Shown: positions 15,973 through 23,806, counted from the stretch's first letter. The stretch: 27,157 bases of DNA from JBBBNV01 sp037137075 (GCF_037137075.1 NZ_JBBBNV010000039.1:1-27157), one strand, 5' to 3'. The notes: a model not told the origin generated them from the letters alone. A program made the numbers and translations.

Positions 15973-16199
15973 TATTATGATTTCGTTTATATATGAACCT
16001 TATCGTCTCTTTCTACAATATACTACGGCCGTCTTGTTCGATAGTCCTTCTCCGTTAAGCTGCTGCTCTTACAAACCGGCATAGCTGGATGTGATCGAGC
16101 ACGGTCATGCGATGCCGCTCTTCACGCTGGGATTATCGCTATAAGCCCCTATTGCCGGGCCAGATCACCCCGGTAAAACAACCATGCCCTGATGCAAAA
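15973..16199. other. Intergenic region, DUF2087 promoter side
   Basis: AT-rich for the first 50 bases, where the DUF2087 promoter should lie (candidate TTGTAG, 17 bases, CATATA on the minus strand, weak). The rest shows no gene, repeat or clear site. Confidence 0.35.
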
Positions 16200-16240
16200 A
16201 AATACCGCATCGCTCCGTTTTCGGGGAACATGCGGTATTT
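16200..16240 (-). terminator. Rho-independent terminator of the ykuV-gcvH unit
   Basis: A perfect 11-bp stem AAATACCGCAT (16200-16210) / ATGCGGTATTT (16230-16240), followed on the minus strand by a continuous T-run (complement of 16196-16202). It lies behind gcvH, separated from it by the tandem repeats at 16241-16289. Confidence 0.85.
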
Positions 16241-16289
16241 GTACGTTCAATTGGTACGTTCAATTGGTACGTTCAGTTTGTACGTTCAG
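16241..16289. repeat. Tandem repeat of a 13-base unit, about 3.8 copies
   Basis: Copies start at 16241, 16254, 16267 and 16280. The first two are identical (GTACGTTCAATTG), the third differs in its last bases (GTACGTTCAGTTT), and the fourth is incomplete (GTACGTTCAG). The array fills the 3' untranslated part of gcvH between stop codon and terminator. Confidence 0.9.
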
Positions 16290-16295
16290 CCAGGA

Positions 16296-16682
16296 CTAGG
16301 AATCACCGTAGGTTTCGGCATATTTCTGAGGAGACCACAGCTTATCCAGATCGGACGGATCGGCCATCTCAATAACAATCATCCAGCCGGCTTCATAGGG
16401 AGCTTCGTTCACCTTTTCAGGGGAATCCGTCAACGCAGCGTTGATTGACACGATTTTGCCGGATACCGGCGCGTACAGCTCCGAAACCGTTTTGACCGAT
16501 TCCACGCTGCCGAACGGCTCACCGTATTGAACCTCCGCGCCGATTTCAGGAAGCTCTACGAAAACGATGTCGCCCAGCTCATTTTGAGCAAAATCTGTAA
16601 TTCCGACCGTAATCCGGTTTCCTTCGATTCGCGCCCATTCGTGCTCTACGCTATATTTCAAATCCGATGGCAAATTCATCAT
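16296..16682 (-). CDS. gcvH: Glycine cleavage system H protein
   Basis: Lipoyl carrier protein, 128 aa, the normal size. The lipoyl-attachment lysine is Lys64 in SVESVKTVSELYAPVSGKI. The family start LKYSVEHEWAR and the end LDKLWSPQKYAETYG are both present, so the gene is complete. It shuttles the aminomethyl group between the P, T and L proteins of glycine cleavage and can also serve in lipoate transfer. The other glycine cleavage genes are not in the window. Two consecutive ATG codons (16682 and 16679) follow AGGAGG; either could be used. It starts 11 bases after the YkuV-like gene and forms an operon with it. Confidence 0.95.
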   Translation of the reverse strand: MMNLPSDLKYSVEHEWARIEGNRITVGITDFAQNELGDIVFVELPEIGAEVQYGEPFGSVESVKTVSELYAPVSGKIVSINAALTDSPEKVNEAPYEAGWMIVIEMADPSDLDKLWSPQKYAETYGDS

Positions 16683-16693
16683 TTACTCCTCCT

Positions 16694-17149
16694 CTATTCT
16701 TTAGGTCCCAAAATTTTATGTATTCGCTGCTCTACCATACCGAGCGCTTTCTCTCCGGCGCCGAAAAACCGCATTTGCAGCTGATCATCGAACAAATAAA
16801 AAGCAGGCACATATTCGTTCTGAAAAGCATCCGTTACCGCATGAGCATTATCAACAGCAATGGGATGCTGCAGCTCGTACTGCTTGACCATTTCCTTGAC
16901 CGCCTCCACATCCGTATCCTTCTCAGAACGCGGCATATGAATTCCGACCAGTTGCAAGCCGTACTGCTCCCCGAACTTGACCCGCCATTCGTTCAACAGG
17001 GGCAGGCCCTCCTTGCACATATAGCAGCTTACCGCCCAGTAATGCACCAGCACCGGCTTGCCGCGCAAGGCTTCCAAGTCCACTTGGCTGTTAATCCATT
17101 CCGTCACACCGGCAAAGCCGGGCAGCTCCGTCCTTAAACGCATCGGCAT
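16694..17149 (-). CDS. ykuV: YkuV-like thiol-disulfide oxidoreductase
   Basis: A 151-aa TlpA/redoxin-family thioredoxin-fold protein without signal peptide. The active site is Cys42-Tyr-Met-Cys45 in HYWAVSCYMCKEGLP, and the cis-proline is Pro115 in EYVPAFYLFD. The motif GIHMPRSEKD and the segment around DAFQNEYVPA are close to Bacillus subtilis YkuV as I remember it, a cytoplasmic thiol-disulfide oxidoreductase; this recall is the basis for the name. In B. subtilis ykuV neighbours the peroxiredoxin ykuU, and a YkuU-like gene lies just upstream here. The ATG at 17149 follows GGAGGG. It is co-transcribed with gcvH. Confidence 0.88.
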   Translation of the reverse strand: MPMRLRTELPGFAGVTEWINSQVDLEALRGKPVLVHYWAVSCYMCKEGLPLLNEWRVKFGEQYGLQLVGIHMPRSEKDTDVEAVKEMVKQYELQHPIAVDNAHAVTDAFQNEYVPAFYLFDDQLQMRFFGAGEKALGMVEQRIHKILGPKE

Positions 17150-17558
17150 CGTGTTTCCCTCCTTTTGTTTTCCTTTACAATTGGGGTCCGGCCGCCTAAC
17201 CGGCGTTCTTTCTTCAGCAAGCGAGCAGCCGATTTACCCTATTCCGGGTTACAACCTAGTTTATGAGTATCTGCGATGTATATTCGAATCCCGCCGGATA
17301 TCCGCTTCGCCGTCATTGCTCAGACGGGCATCATCCGGCTAAACCTGCTTGCGATTTACTGATTTGGTTGGCTATGGTCATGGGACGCCACGCTACGAGC
17401 TGGAAGCAGTACTCGTAAACACGTGCGCTAGTATATTGTTCCGTCATTAACGAAACTACGCTTCGACACCACTTGCAGCCTACTTGCTGTGCTTCTCGTG
17501 GTCCGGACATGGATGCTGCTTCAGGTTTGCTCCACCTGGACGGAGATTATATCGTAAA
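17150..17558. other. Non-coding gap upstream of the YkuV-like gene
   Basis: About 400 bases without a supported gene, between the ykuU terminator and the ykuV start. It must hold the promoter of the ykuV-gcvH unit. A nested stem structure lies at 17293-17339. Short open frames here have no ribosome binding sites. Confidence 0.45.
17293..17339. other. Nested perfect inverted repeats (structured element)
   Basis: GCCGGAT (17293-17299) pairs with ATCCGGC (17333-17339), and inside it CCGTC (17310-17314) pairs with GACGG (17323-17327). Neither side has a T-run, so it is not a typical terminator. It lies about 150 bases upstream of the ykuV start on the minus strand and might be a leader structure. 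Confidence 0.4.
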
Positions 17559-17595
17559 AAACCCTCCCCCTGCACACGTGCAGGCAGGAGGGTTT
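17559..17595 (-). terminator. Rho-independent terminator of the YkuU-like peroxiredoxin gene
   Basis: AAACCCTCC (17559-17567) pairs with GGAGGGTTT (17587-17595), with an inner CCTGCAC/GTGCAGG hairpin, followed on the minus strand by TTTTTACG. It lies 70 bases behind the stop at 17664. Confidence 0.88.
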
Positions 17596-17663
17596 CAAGC
17601 TGAAGGAGCACATCCAAAAGGATGATCCAACTCAGCGAAGTCCTGTCATAGCTTGGGCAAAGC

Positions 17664-18212
17664 TTATTTCGCCACCAGATGTCCTTGGCCTGGCTTCCAG
17701 TTCGCCGGGCACAGACCACCGGATTGCAGTGCTTGCAGAACGCGAAGCGTCTCGTCTACGCTGCGACCTACATCATTGTGGTTTACAACCTGGTATTTCA
17801 GGATACCGTCCGGATCGATGATGAACAGGCCGCGAAGCGCGATACCTTCTTCTTCGATCAGAACGCCGTAGTCTTTTGCTACCGATTTGGTGATGTCCGC
17901 GCCGAGCGGGTAGTTCAGCTTGCCGAGACCGTTCGCTTCACGCGGGGTGTTCAGCCATGCGCGGTGGGAGTGGATGCTGTCCACGCTGACACCGAGGATT
18001 TCAGTATCCAGGTCGGAGAACTGCTCAATCGCATCGCTCAGAGCGATAATTTCTGTTGGGCATACAAATGTGAAATCCAGCGGATAGAAGAACAGAACGA
18101 GCCATTTGCCGCTATAGTCGGACAAAGAAACTTTACCGAAATCTTGTCCGTTACCCAGTGCGGTTGCCAATGTAAAATCAGGTGCTTTTTTACCAACCAA
18201 ACGATCAGCCAT
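17664..18212 (-). CDS. ykuU: 2-Cys peroxiredoxin (YkuU/AhpC-Prx1 type)
   Basis: A typical 2-Cys peroxiredoxin of 182 aa that reduces hydrogen peroxide and organic peroxides in the cytoplasm. The peroxidatic cysteine is Cys51 in PLDFTFVCPTE and the resolving cysteine is Cys168 in GGLCPANWKPG; EEGIALRGLFIIDPDG is also conserved. It matches Bacillus subtilis YkuU as I recall it, and the neighbouring YkuV-like thiol oxidoreductase supports this and may help recycle it. The ATG at 18212 follows GGAGG 10 bases upstream. It has its own promoter (18255-18283), a PerR-box-like site at 18303-18317 and a terminator at 17559-17595. Confidence 0.94.
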   Translation of the reverse strand: MADRLVGKKAPDFTLATALGNGQDFGKVSLSDYSGKWLVLFFYPLDFTFVCPTEIIALSDAIEQFSDLDTEILGVSVDSIHSHRAWLNTPREANGLGKLNYPLGADITKSVAKDYGVLIEEEGIALRGLFIIDPDGILKYQVVNHNDVGRSVDETLRVLQALQSGGLCPANWKPGQGHLVAK

Positions 18213-18254
18213 GGTTATGTAACCTCCCAGGAAATCTATATTTTCACAAGTAAA

Positions 18255-18283
18255 ATCGTAACATTTGCAAGGGTCGAAGTCAA
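18255..18283 (-). promoter_or_regulatory. Sigma-A promoter of the peroxiredoxin gene
   Basis: On the minus strand TTGACT (complement of 18278-18283), a 17-base spacer, and TACGAT (complement of 18255-18260). It lies about 45 bases upstream of the start at 18212. Confidence 0.72.
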
Positions 18284-18302
18284 CATGACATCTATTATTG
18301 AT

Positions 18303-18317
18303 TAATAATTATTTTAA
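18303..18317. promoter_or_regulatory. PerR-box-like site
   Basis: TAATAATTATTTTAA matches the PerR box TTATAATTATTATAA at 13 of 15 positions by my comparison. It lies 20 bases upstream of the peroxiredoxin -35 and just before the candidate promoter of the methyltransferase gene (18328-18356). The region is AT-rich, which raises the chance of a random match. Confidence 0.45.
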
Positions 18318-18327
18318 TATAAACCCC

Positions 18328-18356
18328 TTGTTTTCACGAACGTTTGTTTGTATTAT
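18328..18356 (+). promoter_or_regulatory. Possible sigma-A promoter of the methyltransferase gene
   Basis: TTGTTT (18328-18333), a 17-base spacer and TATTAT (18351-18356). A second -10-like TATAAT at 18362-18367 lacks a matching -35. Confidence 0.5.
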
Positions 18357-18427
18357 TTATGTATAATTTAATTGTATATGTTCCAATATTTAGGTTCCAT
18401 CTATTCTTTTATTTGGGGTGAAGCGCA

Positions 18428-19078
18428 GTGAAGTCACCGGAATGGAAGCAGCATTTGTCCGCTGCCTATGATCGGCATGCATGTGAGAGAGAGCGGATGG
18501 AGAAGCAGGACTGGAAGGAAATTGAACGGGCCCATTTCCATACCAGACTGCAGCAGGAAGGGGCCGTTTCCCTGCTGGAGATTGGCGCAGGCACAGGAAG
18601 AGACAGCCTGTTCTTTGCGCAAACGGGTTATGAAGTAACCAGCTCGGACTTGTCTCCCCGTATGGTACAGCTTTGCCGTGAGAAGGGCCTGCAGGCCGAG
18701 GTTATGGATTTTTACAAAATGACCTACCCCGATGGAAGGTTCGATGCGGTGTACGCCCTGAACTGTCTGCTCCATGTGCCCAAAGCGGATATAGTGAAGG
18801 TGCTGCTGGAGATTCGCCGTGTGCTGCGCCCGGGCGGATTATTTTATATGGGTGTGTACGGCGGGCCTGATTCGGAAGGGGTTTGGGAGGAGGATGCTTA
18901 TGAACCGAAACGTTTCTTCTCTTTCTATACGGATCGCTCTGTTCAGGATGTTGTCGGAAGCTTCCTGGAGCCCGTCTATTTCCGGGTTATTCCCCTTGCC
19001 GAAGGCAAACCCCACTTTCAGTCCATGATATGGCGCAAGCCGCCGAGAGCCGGAACATTTCAAATCCGGACCCTGTAG
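18428..19078 (+). CDS. Class I SAM-dependent methyltransferase
   Basis: A 216-aa Rossmann-fold methyltransferase. Motif I is LLEIGAGTGRDSLFFA, the acidic residue of motif II is in SSDLSPRMV, and later motifs are visible in FDAVYALNCLLHVP and LRPGGLFYMGVYGG. The substrate cannot be told from the sequence. It begins with GTG at 18428 after GGGGTG. The gene is divergent from the peroxiredoxin gene and appears monocistronic. No clear terminator follows; a perfect hairpin without T-run lies at 19148-19172. Confidence 0.88.
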   Translation: MKSPEWKQHLSAAYDRHACERERMEKQDWKEIERAHFHTRLQQEGAVSLLEIGAGTGRDSLFFAQTGYEVTSSDLSPRMVQLCREKGLQAEVMDFYKMTYPDGRFDAVYALNCLLHVPKADIVKVLLEIRRVLRPGGLFYMGVYGGPDSEGVWEEDAYEPKRFFSFYTDRSVQDVVGSFLEPVYFRVIPLAEGKPHFQSMIWRKPPRAGTFQIRTL

Positions 19079-19147
19079 CCATCTTTTTCAGGGCTTCCTT
19101 CGTTATTGCCGCTCCTGCTGTATATGTACTGGACGTCAGTCGGACAT

Positions 19148-19172
19148 GCGTGCAGCAATGAATGCTGCACGC
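19148..19172. other. Perfect 10-bp hairpin without T-run
   Basis: GCGTGCAGCA (19148-19157) and TGCTGCACGC (19163-19172) form a perfect stem around a 5-base loop. No T-run follows on either strand. It lies between the convergent methyltransferase and response-regulator genes, where it may stop transcription or protect 3' ends. Confidence 0.55.
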
Positions 19173-19230
19173 GTCAAGACTCGAAGGAGCCGGAAATGCT
19201 ATGCATTAAAAAGACGACATTCCTCCGCAG

Positions 19231-20364
19231 CTAGCGTACCTTTCGAAGCTCCATGTATCGCTCCTTCGTCAGCTGCTCCGGCTCCGCCTGCAGCTCGCTG
19301 GCCAGAAGCGCCGCGAAGGACTCATAATGCGCTTGAAGGGAAGCATAGTCGTTAAGCCCCGCATAGGCTGTCAGCAAAAGACGGCATATTTCATCGGAAT
19401 ACGGCTCCTTTTCCTGAAGCTTGTTTAGCCGACGAACGGCCTGCCGCTGCTGCCCGTTTCGCAGCTCATAGCCTGCTGCAGCCAAACTCAGCTGCATATA
19501 TCTCTGCAGAAGATCCCTTTTTTTGGACTTGACCCATGCATAATCATGCTCCTCCAAATAATCACCCCGGTACAGGGAAAGAATGCGATCCACCTGTGCC
19601 AGCTGCTGGCTTGAATTGACTGTATCGCAACGGTACGACTGCTCAAATTGCTCTACATCCGTAACGACCTGATCCGATGTAAGACGATAGCTTTCCTGCG
19701 CGAACTCCACCAGCATCTCAAGGCCGCTTTCCTTCAACTGCTTGCGAATCTGGTATACGCAGGTATGCAGATGTGTAACAGCCTTGTCATGAATATATTC
19801 GGGCCAAAGCACCTCCAGCAAATGCCCTTTTGTGAGCCAGCGGCCTTTGTGATGAAGAAGATAGGCGAACAATTCTTGTGTCTTGTGGGTCCTCCATTTG
19901 AGCTGCTTATGCGCCCCTCTGGACAAGGACAGCCGTCCGAAGCATAAGAGATCGGGAGTATTCTGCCTTACCGCCGTCGTCTGAGCACGCTCTGTCCGCT
20001 GAGCCATGAATTCCTGAATGCGGTCCAACGTTTTCCCAAACCGTTCGGGATGAACGGGCTTTAACAAATAATCAAGCGCATGAAGCTCAAAAGCTTCGAT
20101 CGCATATTCCGAATACGCTGTAATATACACGATCCGAATTTCCGGGTTCAGCTGTTGAATATATTCACCGGCTTCCAGACCGTTCATTTCGGGCATTTCT
20201 ATATCGAGAAACACAACATCGGCAGCAGGGTCCTCCCGCAGATGCTCAAGCCCATCTATCGCCGAGTTATACTTGCCAGCTATTTCGATTCGGCCGTCCT
20301 TGCGCAGCAGCCGCTCCAAATGTGTAATAGCCGGCTTCTCGTCATCAATTAAAATCGCCTTCAA
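19231..20364 (-). CDS. Response regulator with SARP-like (winged helix plus BTAD) output domain
   Basis: A 377-aa transcription regulator. Residues 1-120 are a receiver domain with the acidic pocket IDDE, phospho-acceptor Asp54 in VFLDIEMPEMNG, and the conserved lysine in LLKPVHP. A winged-helix DNA-binding domain follows (about 145-240; LFAYLLHHKGRWLTKGHLLE, then HLHTCVYQIRKQL), then a bacterial transcriptional activation domain of helical repeats (about 245-372). It begins with TTG at 20364 after GAGGTGAG. Its cognate kinase should be the upstream gene, but that is a decayed pseudogene (20634-21524), so the regulator may be an orphan or be served by another kinase. Confidence 0.9.
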   Translation of the reverse strand: MKAILIDDEKPAITHLERLLRKDGRIEIAGKYNSAIDGLEHLREDPAADVVFLDIEMPEMNGLEAGEYIQQLNPEIRIVYITAYSEYAIEAFELHALDYLLKPVHPERFGKTLDRIQEFMAQRTERAQTTAVRQNTPDLLCFGRLSLSRGAHKQLKWRTHKTQELFAYLLHHKGRWLTKGHLLEVLWPEYIHDKAVTHLHTCVYQIRKQLKESGLEMLVEFAQESYRLTSDQVVTDVEQFEQSYRCDTVNSSQQLAQVDRILSLYRGDYLEEHDYAWVKSKKRDLLQRYMQLSLAAAGYELRNGQQRQAVRRLNKLQEKEPYSDEICRLLLTAYAGLNDYASLQAHYESFAALLASELQAEPEQLTKERYMELRKVR

Positions 20365-20633
20365 CCTTTCTCACCTCTTCTGACAAAGTGAAACGCTTTA
20401 GCGCGAAACTAGCTCGATTCTTTCTACAGGGGTAACTGTCCACCCGTTCACCGTGGCCGTGGCTGGCCCAGGGCGAGGGCGCGATTGCCGCATCATTGTG
20501 CTGACGCCTGTTGCTTGTCTAGTCCAGTGCAGAGCGAAACTCCCCATTCATTTGGCTTGCGCCTTCGTCTATCCTAATGATTGTCCTTTAATCCCTTTAA
20601 TCAACGGACCGATCGGTTTGCCAGGGCACGATG

Positions 20634-21524
20634 CTATGCCAATTTAGTTTGAAGCATTTCCGGCATGGCTCTCGGTACGGCGAAGCTGACTATCGTGCCC
20701 CGCCTCCATTCGCTTTCTATGTCAAGTCCTTTGCCATACAGGGTGAGCAGCCGTCGATGAACATTGCGGAGGCCGACGCCCCCGGACCTATCATCCTCTG
20801 ACAGCACCTGCTGCATGCGCTCAGGCCGCATCCCCATTCCGTCATCGGCGACCACCACGCTTACCTCAAGCTCCGTAATCGTGATGTTGATTTGGATTGT
20901 ACCGCCTTGCGATTTTTGCATCAGGCCGTGCCGGACTGCATTTTCAACGATAGGCTGTATGCTGAGAGGCGGAATCCGGGCATTCAAATTGCCTTCGACG
21001 GTGTACTCCACGTGCAGGCGCTCGTCGAACCGGGCTTTTTCCAGAATCAGATAGGATTTCACCAGCTCCAATTCCTTATGGACCGTGGTAAGCTGCTCAT
21101 CATTTTGAAAATCGAAGCTGGCTCGCAAATAATAGCTCAGCTCCATCAGCAGCTCTGCACGTAAACCATGCTAGCTACGCAAAAGCCGCCAAGATAAAGC
21201 AGCGAACGCTCCTCTCTCCGCAGCCGGTACAGCAGCAGGAAAAAAAGCGCAGGAATTAAAAAGCTGGCGGAAGTAAACACATCCGAGTACAAATCCCATT
21301 CCCGGACGTTGAGAATCGATTGCTGGCTGCCGAATTCAATTGCGGTAATCATGCCGCCCGAGGAGTAGTTGTAATTCGACGAAATCCTACCCCCTTAAAT
21401 CCATAAGCCCGGACTGCGCCTCCGGATTCCGTTGATCCGACTGTACCCAGTTCACAATCCAATAGCCAGGCAGCAAGAAGACAACGATGATGCTGACGAC
21501 AAGGATGATCCACGTCTTATTCAT
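20634..21524 (-). pseudogene. Decayed 7TMR-DISM-type sensor histidine kinase, internally deleted
   Basis: Three remnants of one kinase lie in order. (1) ATG 21524 with GGAG upstream encodes a signal/membrane segment (NKTWIILVVSIIVVFLLPG) and SGLMDLRG, and stops at TAG 21387-21389, where relatives would have Trp. (2) 21166-21370, in another frame, encodes SSGGMITAIEFGSQQSI, typical of the end of the DISM sensor domain, and one membrane helix. (3) 20634-21160 encodes the LytS-type C-terminus: ELLMELSYYLRASFDFQN, N-box PIVENAVRHGL, ADDGMGM and GGVGLRNVHRRL. Most of the sensor domain, the remaining membrane helices and the phosphorylatable His box are missing. The catalytic fragment alone could be translated from ATG 21146 but should not signal. 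The neighbouring response regulator is intact. Confidence 0.82.
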
Positions 21525-21652
21525 TAGCTAACGCTCCTCGGCTTGTTCCCTCTTCTGCCTTACTCATTCGCGATCCGGTGCCCGGTTTCCTGTCTATTTG
21601 TCATATTTCTTGTCACTGATGGTCCATTAATCGACAAAAAAAGCCAAAAAGA

Positions 21653-21684
21653 GCACCCCATGAAGAAGCAGCCTCATGAAGTGC
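21653..21684 (-). terminator. Terminator of the ABC exporter operon
   Basis: GCACCCCATGA (21653-21663) pairs with TCATGAAGTGC (21674-21684), an 11-bp stem with two wobble pairs on the minus strand, followed there by TCTTTTTGGCTTTTTTTG. It lies 65 bases behind the stop at 21749. Confidence 0.75.
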
Positions 21685-21748
21685 CCATGATGAATAATGT
21701 AAGCTTCAGCCGTGCTCCGTCTGTGGTACGGGATACGGCTGCAGGCCA

Positions 21749-23806
21749 TCAACTAGGAGCGCTTTGCGGCTCCTCATTCCCGTACCACAGCCTGCGGAAC
21801 GGCTCACTCACGGCAAGAAGCCGGTCGGCCGTCCCTTCCGCTTCAATTCGCCCGTCCTCCAGCACAACAATGTGATCCGCCTGGGCTAGCGCCGCCTTAC
21901 GGTGTGACACAACCAGACAGGTCGCTTCCCCGCGATCGCGGAACAGCCGCTCCCACAGCTTACGCTCGGTTTCCACATCCAGCGCGCTGGATAGGTCGTC
22001 GAATACGTACAGCTCCGCATCGCGTACCAGCATGCGGGCCGCAGCGGTACGCTGGGCCTGGCCGCCGGACAGCTTAACTCCCCGCGGGCCAATCACAGTA
22101 TCCAGCCCCTCCCGCAGATGCACAATATCCTCTTCCAAGACCGCCGAATGAATCGCCTGCGCCAAATTTCCGTTCCGTTCAGGATAGCCGAGCAAAATAT
22201 TATCCCGCAGCTTATCACTGTAGAGACGCGGGATTTGTGCAGTATAAGCGCTATGGGGCGGGACAAAGAAATCGCCCGGATTGTTTATTGTCCGGCCGTT
22301 CCAGACGATGGTTCCGCTATCCATGGGCAGCAAGCCGAGCAAAGCTCGAACGAGCGTCGTTTTCCCTGAACCGATCATGCCGGTTACAACGGTGAACGAG
22401 CCTTTCGGGAGGCGTAAGCAAATATTGTGGATCCCCCGGCCGGTCTCCGGATATACAAAGGTCAGCCCTTGTATCTCAAGCAGCTCCAGCCGTTCGCCGG
22501 CCTCTGCCGGTTGCCGGTGCTCCTCCGAATGCGGCATTGACCCCGGCAAAGGCCTGGACGCACCGGAATTACCCGATACAGAGGCTTCCCTCCGGGACTG
22601 CCCCGCCGCAGCTGCATCCGCCTCGCGGGATGGTAAAGCCTGCCCGCTCCAACCAGACGCCGCCGGCTCCTCCGAATGAGACGGCAGCCCTGAGCGTGCC
22701 GCAGCAGTTACCGGATCGCTTGTGCTATCCCGCTCCTTGGTCTGCCCGCCGATCGGCAATTTGCCGTTCCTCTCCCCGGGCGAAGCTTTCGCTGCAGAGC
22801 CGTCCGCATCCGATTTCCGCAAATGAAGGCCCTTATACACAGTCAGCACCTGTGCGGGCGCTCCCTGCAGCAGCGAAATCAGGCGACGCAGGCCGACCGA
22901 CATCTGCTTGAAATACGTCAGGAATTTGCCAACGTTGGAAATAAGCTGCGTCACAAAGGTCAAATAATAGACGAAGAGAGACAAATCGCCGACCGTGAAC
23001 TCGCCGCCTCGCATCTTATAACCTGCCAGCAGCAGAATGAGCCCTGTTCCCAGATTGACCGAGTTCGTAAAAACAGAGTCCAGCGACTCGGTCAGCAGCT
23101 TATCCTTCACCATCGATTTGCGGCGTGCTTCGTTAAGCCGATTGAAGCGCTCTATCACACGTTTCTCTGCCCCGGCCACCTGTACGGCCTGCACATTAGA
23201 GAACATTTCACTTATAGCGCCCGTCACCTTGGCCGTCGCATCCCGGCTGGCAGCCCGGTACTTCTGCAGGCGGGAGGTTGCCAGCTGCGCAGCGGTAACG
23301 ACCAGAATAAGCGGCACGAAGACGAGCAGCGTCATCTGGGCATCCACCTGAATCAAAATATAGCTGGACAGGATTGCGAAGCCCAGCATCCCGACTACGT
23401 CTACAGACCAGCTTGCCGCTTCCTCCGTCTGGTCCACATCGTCACGGAAATGGCTGATAGCCTCTCCCGGCGAACAGGGGATAGCTCTGGCCCCCGGCTG
23501 CTTCAGCACATGCTCCAGCAAATTACGCCGCAGCAGCATCCCCATGCGGAACCGGGAATGCACGTCCGTAATAAATCCGCCGATAATGAGCGCCACCCTT
23601 CCGAGGGCAACGCCCACCAGCAAGGCAATAATGCCCCAGACGCCAAAACTAAGCTCCGATGTGCCGGACAGCTCGTCGAAGAAGGCTTTGGTCAGCAGAC
23701 CCGGCACTATCGGCGCCAAATGAACGAGCGTCCAGGCAAGCATGTTCATAAGATACCAGCCCGGACGATAGCGAATTAAACGCCACAAAAACGTAAACGT
23801 ACTCAC
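21749..23806 (-). CDS. ABC exporter half-transporter, degenerate Walker B, long linker
   Basis: A 685-aa ABC half-exporter with six membrane helices (about residues 15-290) and a C-terminal ATPase domain. Walker A is TGMIGSGKTT (475-484), the Q-loop is Gln524, the signature LSGGQ (579-583) is canonical, and the switch His is His635. The catalytic Glu after Walker B is replaced by Asp604 (LYVFDDLSSALD), so its own site is probably slow. Residues 330-438 form an unusual Ala/Ser/Gly/Pro/Glu-rich linker between membrane and ATPase domains; half-exporters normally lack it. It starts with GTG 23806, overlapping the stop of the partner gene by four bases. The substrate is unknown. Confidence 0.93.
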   Translation of the reverse strand: MSTFTFLWRLIRYRPGWYLMNMLAWTLVHLAPIVPGLLTKAFFDELSGTSELSFGVWGIIALLVGVALGRVALIIGGFITDVHSRFRMGMLLRRNLLEHVLKQPGARAIPCSPGEAISHFRDDVDQTEEAASWSVDVVGMLGFAILSSYILIQVDAQMTLLVFVPLILVVTAAQLATSRLQKYRAASRDATAKVTGAISEMFSNVQAVQVAGAEKRVIERFNRLNEARRKSMVKDKLLTESLDSVFTNSVNLGTGLILLLAGYKMRGGEFTVGDLSLFVYYLTFVTQLISNVGKFLTYFKQMSVGLRRLISLLQGAPAQVLTVYKGLHLRKSDADGSAAKASPGERNGKLPIGGQTKERDSTSDPVTAAARSGLPSHSEEPAASGWSGQALPSREADAAAAGQSRREASVSGNSGASRPLPGSMPHSEEHRQPAEAGERLELLEIQGLTFVYPETGRGIHNICLRLPKGSFTVVTGMIGSGKTTLVRALLGLLPMDSGTIVWNGRTINNPGDFFVPPHSAYTAQIPRLYSDKLRDNILLGYPERNGNLAQAIHSAVLEEDIVHLREGLDTVIGPRGVKLSGGQAQRTAAARMLVRDAELYVFDDLSSALDVETERKLWERLFRDRGEATCLVVSHRKAALAQADHIVVLEDGRIEAEGTADRLLAVSEPFRRLWYGNEEPQSAPS

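Noticed and set aside
16241..16289. CRISPR-like array
   Set aside because: The 13-base units are directly adjacent with no spacers, and no cas genes are present; this is a plain tandem repeat.
17480..17719. 79-codon minus-strand frame overlapping the peroxiredoxin 3' end
   Set aside because: It crosses the peroxiredoxin terminator and has no ribosome binding site.
20389..20400. Catabolite-responsive element near the response regulator
   Set aside because: TGAAACGCTTTA resembles half of a cre site, but one base is missing in the centre, so the spacing is wrong.
22823..23779. 318-codon plus-strand open frame
   Set aside because: Antisense to the ABC half-transporter; Gln/His/Arg-rich and without a ribosome binding site.
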